Part shown: one piece after another, positions 58,101 through 64,000 of the stretch | Layout of the letters: every line of letters begins with the position of its first letter | Numbering within the stretch: position 1 is the first letter of the stretch | Origin: Strongylocentrotus droebachiensis | Taxonomy: Eukaryota; Echinodermata; Echinoidea; Camarodonta; Strongylocentrotidae | Direction of reading: 5' to 3' | Assembly: GCA_035222895.1 (NCBI GenBank) | Contig: JAVYIG010007887.1 | Coordinates: 31,890-95,889, forward strand | Length of the DNA stretch: 64,000 bases | Notes under the pieces: generated by a model | The model's database searches: none | What the model saw: only the letters and a program-made list of their open reading frames with translations | Told to the model about the DNA's origin: nothing | Made by a program: the position numbers and the translations under genes

Positions 58101-61100
58101 AACATTAGATGGTTATCGTAATATTGTGCTTATTCAGATTTGTGAGATCTTGTGCAAGTGCAATATTTAAGCCATTATGCACATAGAAATAGAGATGGAA
58201 AAATAAACACAATTTAAACCCTGAACAGTCAGGAGTTGCTCACATTATCAGCCAAACTTTGTGTAGCTTTGTAAACATTAATTTATTTGAATACAATCAA
58301 ATCCCACTTTGTTAAAAACCAATTTTACTTCAAATAGAATATTGAAATATATCAAGCATATTTGAGAGCATTTAAACCACAAAAATAGCCCAAAAGTTTT
58401 ACATCTTTAACAAAGAAAAATGGAACAAATCATTCATTAAATCCAACTTTAAGACTTTCTTCATAATTTGTTTGTTGTTAACAGTTTAAATCATAGCACA
58501 ATTTCTTGGATTAAAGTGTTTCATCTTGATCAATATCAACCAGTCTGTATCAAGTGAAGCAATTACCTTCTTCATCAATGGTAAAATCCCCTGAAGGAGA
58601 GAGAGTGTAGGTGACCTGTCCATTGGGACCCAGGTCTGGATCGACAGCCTCCACTCGGTCCACAGTGCCTGCCGGTAGGTTCTCATTGATGTGGAAGTGA
58701 TAGCTCTTCTTTGTGAAGTGCGGGACGTTGTCGTTGGCATCCACCACGGTAATCTGGACAGTGGCTGAGGAGTTCTGCGGAGGGCTCCCACTGTCTGAAG
58801 CCATGATGGTCACGGTGAAGGTGGACTTGAGCTCCCGATCCAGCACCTGCCGCGTGTACAGCCACCCCTCGCGAGGAAAGACAGCGAAGTAAGGCGAGTC
58901 GTTGTTTGGAGTGAGGGAGTAGGTGATGAGAGCGTTTGCGCCACGGTCATTGTCGGTTGCTTCCACCTGAACGACAGGGGTGCTGATTGGTAGGTTTTCA
59001 AGAATAGATACCGGGTAGAAACCCATGGTGAAGACGGGACCGTTGTCGTTCACATCAAGGATGATGACGGTGAGGGTCAGGCTGCCTTCGAGCGATGGCG
59101 TACCAGCATCATACGCCTGGATGTCCACGTCAAAGCTTAGCTGATCGTTGTAGCTCACCTCCTTATTCAAGATGATCTCACCAGTTGCCCTCACTATCCT
59201 GAAGGTGTTCCCAGGATTGGACGTCAGACGATACCTCACCAATCCATTGTCCCCACTGTCCCGATCCATTGCTGTAGCAACATAGATGGAACTTCCAATC
59301 CCTGTGCTCTCTGGAATGCTTGTACGCGCAGTCTGTGCCATGAACTGTGGGACGTTGTCGTTGACATCGATGACGGTGATATTCGCCTGGACATCGTCGT
59401 AGGTAGGAGGCATTCCACTGGCTGCCTGAATGGTGATGAGGACATAAGCTTGCTGCTCATGATCAGGTCCAGAACCTCTTGTGAATATCTCCCCGCTGGT
59501 ATTGTTGATCCGGAAAAAGTCATTAGGATCACCAGATGTCAGCGTGTAGGTTATTGGAAAGGTGATACCTGCATCATGGGGAAAAAATTAAAAACTTTTA
59601 TTTTTAACTGCATGCCATCACTCACTGCAAGACCGCTATTTTGTATGTAGACTAGAAGCATTATAGAAGATTTCTTTCAACCATCTTTGTTAAATCTACC
59701 ACCTAACAATCTAACAATCTAACAATTTACTACAAGGATATTCTATTTTCAGGAATTCCCATCAAAAGCTCCTTGCTTTACAGGATATTAAGCCTTCTAC
59801 TATATTTCATTACAATATCATTAAGCCATGCTTTTGAACTCTACCCATAATAATCTGTAAATGTTCCCTTTTTTAATAAATAGTCTAAAATGTGAAAACA
59901 AATGCAATTGTATTTCAGTGACACATACAAACTAATCAACGCTTGAGACAGGGGAGGGGGCGTTTCACAAAACTTGTCATCAGCGACAAATGACAGTCTT
60001 TGTTATAAGCTACTGAAATCCTTGCTTCTGGTTGGTTATCAGCAGATTTGTCACTGCTTTTTGTTATTAAAAAAAGGCTTTGTAAAACGGGCCCCAGGAC
60101 TTACCTGGATCAATATGCCCTGCTCTGACTGCACCGACAAGGACCTGAGCCGCGTTCTCCAGCACAGAAAAGGTATAGGACGAGGATTCAAACTCCGGGG
60201 GCGACGTGTCCGGCCCGGCCACCGTGATGGTGACCTGGGCGTGGTTAGCGGAGGTACGACCGCCCCCGTCAGTAGCGATGACCTCCAGGGTGTAGACAGG
60301 ATGCTGGACCCAGTCTAAGGAACCAACCAGGGTGATAAGACCTGGGGTGGGGTAGGGTGGAAAGAAATGGGTTAAAAGTCATGTAGAGATTTAAAAAAAA
60401 TTGTAATTGGTTGAAGAGAGAGAATGGGTAATTGTGCATTTGTATTATAATGTATATTCGAAGCCCTGATTTAGGGTAAATTCACCCAAAATAATATTTG
60501 TTTACCATAGATCTTTCCTAGGCTTGTAAGAACTTTTCTTTCAAATTTGTGATATAAAAGAGGGTGGTTGAAAAGAAATGCACTCCTACAGTTATATACA
60601 TAACTTATTACATAATCCTTTGAGGCATCTATTACTATATTTTTTAGAGCCTACGATTACGGTAGATATACATGTGACATGTAGTAGTGTTCTGAAAAAA
60701 GAAGGCAGACAGAAATAGTTTTAAAAAGTTTTGGGAGCCTGTTTACGAGACTTAACACATTTCATCTTTACTGAATACTGACCTGTAGTTTGGTTGATAG
60801 CAAATGTCCCATCGTTGGTGCTGGAGTCGATGGCATAGGTCACACGGCCAAACTCTTTTGCATCCCTATCCTCAGCGACCACAAGCTTGACCTCCGTACC
60901 AAGGACAGCATCGTATTCAATGTGACCTGTGAGGAGACGATAATCAACACGTCATAATTAATAGGCCATTAATTGAGAATAACATTCAAAATCTTGCTGA
61001 TTGTATATAAAGCACTTCTTGGTCAAGCTCCCACTTCTATCAAAGAACTGTTGAATTTCAAACTAAATCAACACTAATCGCAACTTGCGCAGCTCCCGAG

Positions 61101-63086
61101 ATACTTTGTTGCTGCAGATCCCATCTATCAAAACAAAATAACGCTAGGTGATCGAGCATTAGCTTGTGCAGCCCCAAAACTCTGGAATAACTTACCATTT
61201 GAAGTCAGGAAATTACCATCTGTGAATATCTTTAAATCAAAACTGAAAGCACGTCTTTTCAATTAACTGTAAATTTAAGCATATTAGGAGCTCTTGTAGC
61301 GCAGTAGAATATAAACTTGATGCTGGATAGTTTCTGCGCTCTATTAAGGTATCACTATTATTTTTATTATTCTTATTAGGCACTCTAAGAAATATTACTT
61401 TACCAGAGTGCTGAACTGCTGATACAACAAATAATCCTTCAAACAAGCATTTTGGAGGAAAATAGCATGAGAAGGATATAACTATTTTATTTTTTCAAGA
61501 AGAAATTCTGTAATTCACCATTTACCTGCTTTCAATACACCCTTACAAAAATTACAAGACAGTTTGGTTTTTACTAGTATAGCCATAAAGAAAATTTACA
61601 TGGTTGTTACAACACTCGCTGTTCATGTTTTTCTAAATGAAGGAGAACCGTAATCTGCTAAACTGCTTTGGTATCCTATAAAGATGGTAATTTCAAGACA
61701 TTACATTTCAGCTTTGGAGATTACTCACAACATTAGGTTGTAGAAATGAAAGAAAATCAGAACTGTGCAAATCACCCAACTGAAAATCACACTTTCCTTT
61801 ACAGAAGGATTTCTTGGCAACATAAATTAAGGCTGTTCTGAAAGAACATTGTTCAGGAACGACCCCTTTGGGGGCTGTTTGAGGTTCTTCTGGAGGGTCA
61901 CGAAGGGGTAATAAATAAAACAAATCTAGTTATGTTTGATACAACCGTTTTTCATTTTCTGTTCTGGGGGTCATCTCCCTGACTCAAGAATGTATACTGC
62001 TGGGGTCATGGAACAAAAGAACCTCATTAAAACTTGAAATAAATGCTATAACTGATGCAGCAAAATAAAATGAGGTAAGTATAGCGCACTTCACAATCAT
62101 TAGGGATAGTAACTTAGGATGCATAAGAGCTATTGTTGCAGGCAGCCATTTTGTTTTTTATCCCAACAAAAATTGCTCTTAGCCATTCACTTTAAAGTCA
62201 ATTTTGTTTAAAGTCAGGTGACCACATCACATCTAAGCTGGATTTAAATTGTCTCTCCGAAGCCAGAATGAAGTTAACTCTTATAATTTTATACAGAGTT
62301 AATGCCCTTCTGGCTCTAAATAGATGAAATGATAAAAGCAGTACGTCACAATTTTAAACCTTTTGATACATTCTGATGTCAGGCTTTTCTCAGGCTTAGC
62401 ATTATATGTAACTTATTACAGGCTTTGGTCAACTAATGGAACAAACGATGGATTGTCACAGTTTAGTTTTTGACACATATACTCCAAACAATGTGGCAGT
62501 CTGGGTTTTGTGCAATAGCGAGTAAAGGGTTAAAGAGGTTAAAGAGCGTCCGCCTCACACCTGGTAGGTCGTGGGTTCAAACCCCGGCCGCGTCATACCA
62601 AAAGACGTTAAAAGATAGGAGCTGCTGCTACCTTGTTTGGGATTCAACAATAAGGGATAGAGCAACGTTGATCTGTTGCTGCTCAGTGGCTGCCAGGCTC
62701 ACGATCAATTGGGCAAAAAGAATTTCCATTTTCGGTTTAACTTAATAAAATTTGGAGTGGACTTTAAAAAGATTATTATTATTATTATTATTATAAATTG
62801 ATAATACTGTACCTCTGTAGTTGAGGGACGTAAAAACAGGAACATTATCATTGATGTCTTCTAGGATCACTCTGACGAATGCATGTGACATGAGACCTCC
62901 TCCATCCGTCGCTTTCACAGCAAAATTGTACTCCTCCTGGCCCGCGTCCCTATCCAGTCTGCTGATGACACACAGGTCGCCGGTGAGGGGGTTGATAGAG
63001 AACTGGGAAGGGGTGGGTACCAGGTCGGTGGAGGGAGAGTAGGTGACCTGTCCGGCGCTTCCTTCATCAGGATCGGTAGCGTTCAC
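43592..63086 (-). CDS. dachsous (DCHS): Dachsous protocadherin (3' portion, 18 exons)
   Basis: Eighteen exons join in frame at consensus junctions to 2,708 residues. They contain about 20 cadherin repeats, recognised by DxNDNxP linkers (VNDLNDNAP, VTDENDNAP and others) with DRE and DxD calcium-site motifs. One membrane helix (IPVWIIAIVVVAILIILLFV) and a ~385-residue cytoplasmic tail follow. The tail has SSGRGSTTMEDEEIRRINE, SYNWDYLLDWGPQFQPLAHV and terminal NDDEIQI, closely like vertebrate Dachsous (SSGRGS, GSYNWDYLLSWCPQFQPLA). No EGF or laminin-G domain precedes the membrane, which excludes Fat. In other animals Dachsous binds Fat on neighbouring cells to set planar polarity and Hippo-dependent growth. 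Family members have 27 repeats, so about six N-terminal ones lie beyond the right edge. Confidence 0.96.
46365..46627. mobile_element. 263-bp MITE with ~60-bp inverted repeats
   Basis: The left arm GTGGTATTCTCAGAAGCAGA continues CTAACTTTAGTCCATGGTTT. The right arm is its complement, ending GAGAATACCAC. It sits about 65 bp upstream of the acceptor of the dachsous last exon. Confidence 0.85.
47114..47252 (-). CDS. dachsous (DCHS): dachsous exon: first part of a cadherin repeat
   Basis: 139 nt. VTLPELTQPNVAVVAVNASD, then YSFVDSHPSFYIDPITG. Phase 0 in, one base out to the last exon. Confidence 0.93.
47608..47992. mobile_element. Partially duplicated MITE of the TTTCACAAA group (family C)
   Basis: GGGACCCGTTTCACnAAGCC occurs at about 47667 and again at 47840, with ~150 bp of near-identical sequence after each (GACAAATCTGCTGATAA and AAGCAAGGATTTCAGTAGCT). 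The unit is a ~172-bp tandem duplication. Only the second copy keeps the far end, GTTTTGTGAAACACCCCCC. Confidence 0.75.
48009..48295 (-). CDS. dachsous (DCHS): dachsous exon: one cadherin repeat with VTDENDNAPVF linker
   Basis: 287 nt. Encodes LGVGLSVTTVTATDSDTNPN through SLDRETQDGYTLELEATD and ends ESYQ at a GTAGGA donor. A MITE starts about 17 bp past this donor. Confidence 0.95.
48954..49236 (-). CDS. dachsous (DCHS): dachsous exon: one cadherin repeat with IVDVNDNQPVF linker
   Basis: 283 nt. Encodes VSATDADEGTNGAIYYELTS through SLDYEIEDSYVLTVVARDGG and ends VSVSE plus one base. Confidence 0.95.
49269..49770. mobile_element. 502-bp MITE with TTAA flanks
   Basis: Ends AGGTATTACAAAGTTTTGG and CCAAAACTTTGTATTACCT are inverted (one mismatch), each flanked by TTAA. 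It inserted about 30 bp upstream of the dachsous exon 48954-49236 acceptor. Confidence 0.75.
50303..50538 (-). CDS. dachsous (DCHS): dachsous exon: cadherin repeat part with LTDANDNAPQF linker
   Basis: 236 nt. GSAILVVADTTKLDYETQPN and the linker, ending DIYVTQ at a GTAGGT donor in phase 0. A 76-bp direct duplication of sequence just downstream of this donor is seen at about 50165-50300 (CAATCAnAACCATnATA and GTGAAGGCAACCTAC both twice). Confidence 0.93.
50821..51033 (-). CDS. dachsous (DCHS): dachsous exon: divergent repeat boundary lacking DxNDN
   Basis: 213 nt. IVEVWVGTSGSGGLQFGQQT replaces a normal DxNDNxP linker, then SSNDIVYSLVSGNENGAFGI. Calcium ligands appear lost at this interdomain site. 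Confidence 0.9.
51596..51735 (-). CDS. dachsous (DCHS): dachsous exon: cadherin repeat middle
   Basis: 140 nt. FTQQSSSFAIDTVSGVITTK and YHLEVMAYDLGSPSLSSNG. The usual LDxE is LNPG here, another departure from the calcium-binding consensus. Confidence 0.9.
51900..52125. repeat. CACCAT/ATC microsatellite
   Basis: Pure CACCAT hexamers and CAT trimers in a dachsous intron. The Met/Val reading frame opposite it is an artefact. Confidence 0.95.
52290..52538 (-). CDS. dachsous (DCHS): dachsous exon: cadherin repeat with ISDVNDNAPVF linker
   Basis: 249 nt, starting KFDYEKETRYTFQVTATDSG and ending DSGVNGQVNY plus two bases. Phase 2 at both junctions. Confidence 0.94.
53054..53242. mobile_element. 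~190-bp TTAAAGCC MITE (copy 3)
   Basis: Same orientation as copy 2, with CTTGTAGCTCCTTGCGCCCT and AGGTCTAATCCCTCCTGGCC. Its right terminus GGCTTTAA ends about 10 bp from the donor of dachsous exon 53252-53624. Confidence 0.65.
53252..53624 (-). CDS. dachsous (DCHS): dachsous exon: cadherin repeat with VTDLNDNDPVF linker
   Basis: 373 nt. GDPKNAFSINQSTGALFTLG, DREDEAMYTLTITATDQG and TVVATDDDEGLNGDVYYTLD. Ends GEITTTG with two leftover bases. Confidence 0.95.
54059..54268 (-). CDS. dachsous (DCHS): dachsous exon: cadherin repeat boundary with VMDVNDNNPTF linker
   Basis: 210 nt. VYAMDGAFPARYDMATVLVY, the linker, then ATDADEGPNGDLIYSITG. Confidence 0.94.
54275..54375 (-). mobile_element. Retroposon 3' tail fragment
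   Basis: On the minus strand, TTTTTAGCGCTTACAGACTT, then AAGCGCTTTATAAGTAACGT and an ATTATT/poly-T end, typical of L2/CR1 or SINE tails. Confidence 0.45.
54710..55078. repeat. dachsous (DCHS): 187-bp direct duplication that copies a dachsous 5' splice site
   Basis: 54710-54890 repeats at 54897-55078 (landmarks TTAAATGTCCTTGTA, GGTCAAAATGCAATTTCCAT and TATGATCACTTTACCTGT). The second copy contains the real donor of exon 55064-55198 and its last codons. The first carries a near-identical decoy donor without the rest of the exon. Confidence 0.8.
55064..55198 (-). CDS. dachsous (DCHS): dachsous exon: cadherin repeat part
   Basis: 135 nt. VNGRITYELPEEIARGMFRI and KAILDREQRDSYVVT. Acceptor TTGACAG, donor GTAAAG. 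One base in and out of phase as required by neighbours. Confidence 0.93.
55807..56046 (-). CDS. dachsous (DCHS): dachsous exon: cadherin repeat with VIDVNDQPPRF linker
   Basis: 240 nt. LLTIAHSLDHEHKRDYELVI, the linker, then VSESQGPGTYVGMVVAIDGD. NDQ replaces NDN at the linker. Confidence 0.94.
56555..57532 (-). CDS. dachsous (DCHS): dachsous exon: three cadherin repeats
   Basis: 978 nt. Linkers VLDLNDNVPIA, ILDQNDNTPDF and IYDSNDNDPVF, with complete DADSGANG-type motifs. Ends LDAVTG plus one base. Confidence 0.96.
57798..58076 (-). CDS. dachsous (DCHS): dachsous exon: one cadherin repeat with VNDLNDNAPVF linker
   Basis: 279 nt. VIRTTRPLDRETAYSYRLTI, the linker, then VREEQPAGEFVAWIIATDTD and ISYSLID. 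Confidence 0.95.
58567..59568 (-). CDS. dachsous (DCHS): dachsous exon: three cadherin repeats
   Basis: 1,002 nt. Linkers VIDVNDNVPQF, ILDVNDNGPVF and VVDANDNVPHF. The first unit begins ITFPITYTLTSGDPNDFFRI; ends DFTIDEEG. Confidence 0.96.
59956..60097. mobile_element. MITE of the TTTCACAAA group (family C), next to a dachsous donor
   Basis: GGGGGCGTTTCACAAAACTT at one end and TTTGTAAAACGGGCCCC at the other. The interior GATTTGTCACTG and ATTTCAGTAGCTTATAAC (as complement) match 47838-47992. It ends about 7 bp from the donor of exon 60105-60341. Confidence 0.7.
60105..60341 (-). CDS. dachsous (DCHS): dachsous exon: cadherin repeat with degenerate linker
   Basis: 237 nt. LITLVGSLDWVQHPVYTLEV, then VAGPDTSPPEF instead of DxNDNxPxF, and AVRAGHIDPG in place of the usual DxD calcium motif. 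This interface probably lacks full calcium binding. Confidence 0.93.
60783..60926 (-). CDS. dachsous (DCHS): dachsous exon: cadherin repeat start
   Basis: 144 nt. HIEYDAVLGTEVKLVVAEDR, then FGRVTYAIDSSTNDGTFAIN. Donor GTCAGT. Phase 1 at both ends. Confidence 0.92.
61000..61395 (+). pseudogene. CR1/L2-type reverse transcriptase C-terminal fragment
   Basis: Plus-strand reading with one internal stop: KALLGQAPTSIKELLNFKLN, then ITLGDRALACAAPKLWNNLP and NIFKSKLKARLFN. This is the standard C-terminal LGDR..APKLWN..LP block. It is followed by GCGCTCTATTAAGGTA and an ATTATT tail. Antisense to dachsous, in its intron. Confidence 0.85.
61396..62504. other. dachsous intron, nothing recognised
   Basis: AT-rich intronic sequence without coding or repeat structure that I could identify. 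Confidence 0.5.
62505..62735 (+). mobile_element. tRNA-derived SINE
   Basis: AAAGAGCGTCCGCCTCACAC carries an A-box-like start, and GGTCGTGGGTTCAAACCCCG a B box about 35 bp later. Then comes GCGTCATACCAAAAGACGTT, the usual junction to a SINE body, which ends near TTCGGTTTAACTT. Followed by a TTA microsatellite (62772-62792). Confidence 0.7.
62813..63086 (-). CDS. dachsous (DCHS): dachsous exon: cadherin repeat with ILEDINDNVPVF linker (most 5' exon in window)
   Basis: 274 nt, phase 0 at its acceptor. VNATDPDEGSAGQVTYSPST, RLDRDAGQEEYNFAVKATDG, then LNYRG. Upstream exons lie beyond 64000. Confidence 0.94.
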
Positions 63087-64000
63087 CTGGAGGTAGGTGA
63101 TAAGATGATGGAAAGGAAAAGATTGGTTAGATCGGTTTGAAAGAACTATACAATAGAAGGAATGATTATAAATAACTTAGTTTTCATTTCACAATAGAAA
63201 GTTCCTATATTTTCTCTATAGATGTATCAAATACAATGTAAATGAAATGAGATCATCCAACATGGTCGTGACAAATATCCCCTAAGTATTATTATTTACT
63301 AGAGGTTTTATCATCTTACAACCATCAATATTTTGGGGCTAAACAAATGTATCTGGAGGCCCACTGGGGCAACTTCATTAGTTCCAAGGACGTAATCATC
63401 CCAAATCCAGCCTATTTTTTAGTGTTGCACATAAGTGAAACACAGCCATGTGTTTTGAGCTGGGTTGGTTCGTCGCCTTAGGATCAAAATACTGTACAAA
63501 TTTACCTATTTGCTGCTACATCAAGGAATGCACCATTTAATAATTGTTGACGGAGAAGAATACATTTTAGATGTACACAATTTGCATAATCCTTTTTCAA
63601 ATTGCAGTTTAACATCACAAATATTGGTTTACACGATTGAACAACTACGGTGAAGCGTTTCTTACAAGTAAACTCTTTCTCGAGTATGTTTGCTTGCTTT
63701 CTTTACATTCTTTCATTTGGAAACGAGACTGAATGAGGAAACAAGAAACCTCATCAGATCTACCTGGGTGCAGAAATAACAGATTTCTGCTGTTTTCATG
63801 TTATTATGTTAAATTTCAATGAGGTTTATAGCCATGTAGCTTGGAATTGATTAGCAACAAGGTACCAAAAGAGTGCTCTAAAGAAACCAACGTTATGTGT
63901 CACATTCCTCATAATGATGGGAAACCTTCAACAGTCACCAAGAAAAATGGTCCAGATAATCATACCCAATAGTCAATTTGCCAGAAAAAGGGAAAGTTGT
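63087..64000. other. dachsous intron to right edge
   Basis: No exon with cadherin motifs and no recognised repeat. The short open frame at 63465-63653 has no family resemblance. Confidence 0.5.

Noticed and set aside
62520-62600. Possible functional tRNA gene
   Set aside because: A- and B-box-like motifs exist but the acceptor stem does not pair and a SINE body follows directly.
43592-63086. Fat-type cadherin
   Set aside because: No EGF or laminin-G domains before the membrane helix, and the tail matches Dachsous blocks.

Overview
The window is eukaryotic, animal nuclear DNA, most likely from an echinoderm and probably a sea urchin. Split genes with consensus GT/AG junctions encode deuterostome-like ATRX and dachsous proteins, and the introns are full of short inverted-repeat transposons, CR1-like retroposon tails, tRNA-derived SINEs and long homopolymer runs. 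The species call is inference; the gene identities come from the protein sequence. All genes recognised lie on the minus strand, so they read from high to low coordinates.

Region 1 (1-18,340) holds most of an ATRX chromatin-remodeller gene. In transcript order it has an N-terminal segment, a two-part ADD zinc-finger domain, one 3.08-kb exon of charged low-complexity sequence, and the first half of the SNF2 ATPase up to motif III. The 3' remainder lies beyond base 1. The 5.6-kb intron between the N-terminal exons and the first ADD exon contains a second, three-exon, same-strand gene (12,618-14,827). It has two Cys/His modules and what looks like its own promoter.

Region 2 (18,340-29,200) has no recognised gene. 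It carries a 1.1-kb inverted-repeat transposon, retroposon tails, a Tc1/mariner-type MITE, a ~1.4-kb satellite of about 13 hairpin-bearing ~109-bp units, and G/C homopolymer-rich element ends.

Region 3 (29,199-36,820) is a UDP-glucuronosyltransferase locus. One complete four-exon gene (29,199-32,559) is preceded by a second intact UGT first exon (35,959-36,816) with no downstream exons of its own. Both first exons end in the same splice phase, so the locus could work like vertebrate UGT1, with alternative first exons joined to one set of common exons. Between the two first exons sits a hAT-like element with a perfect 8-bp target duplication that carries a broken C2H2 zinc-finger fragment.

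Region 4 (36,900-43,590) holds another hAT-like element with an 8-bp target duplication, a degraded non-LTR retroposon, and the probable 3' UTR of the next gene.

Region 5 (43,592-63,086 and beyond the right edge) is the 3' part of dachsous, the giant planar-polarity cadherin. Eighteen exons join in frame to 2,708 residues with about 20 cadherin repeats, one transmembrane helix and the conserved cytoplasmic tail. Its introns contain several MITE families, three of which end within about 20 bp of a dachsous 5' splice site.
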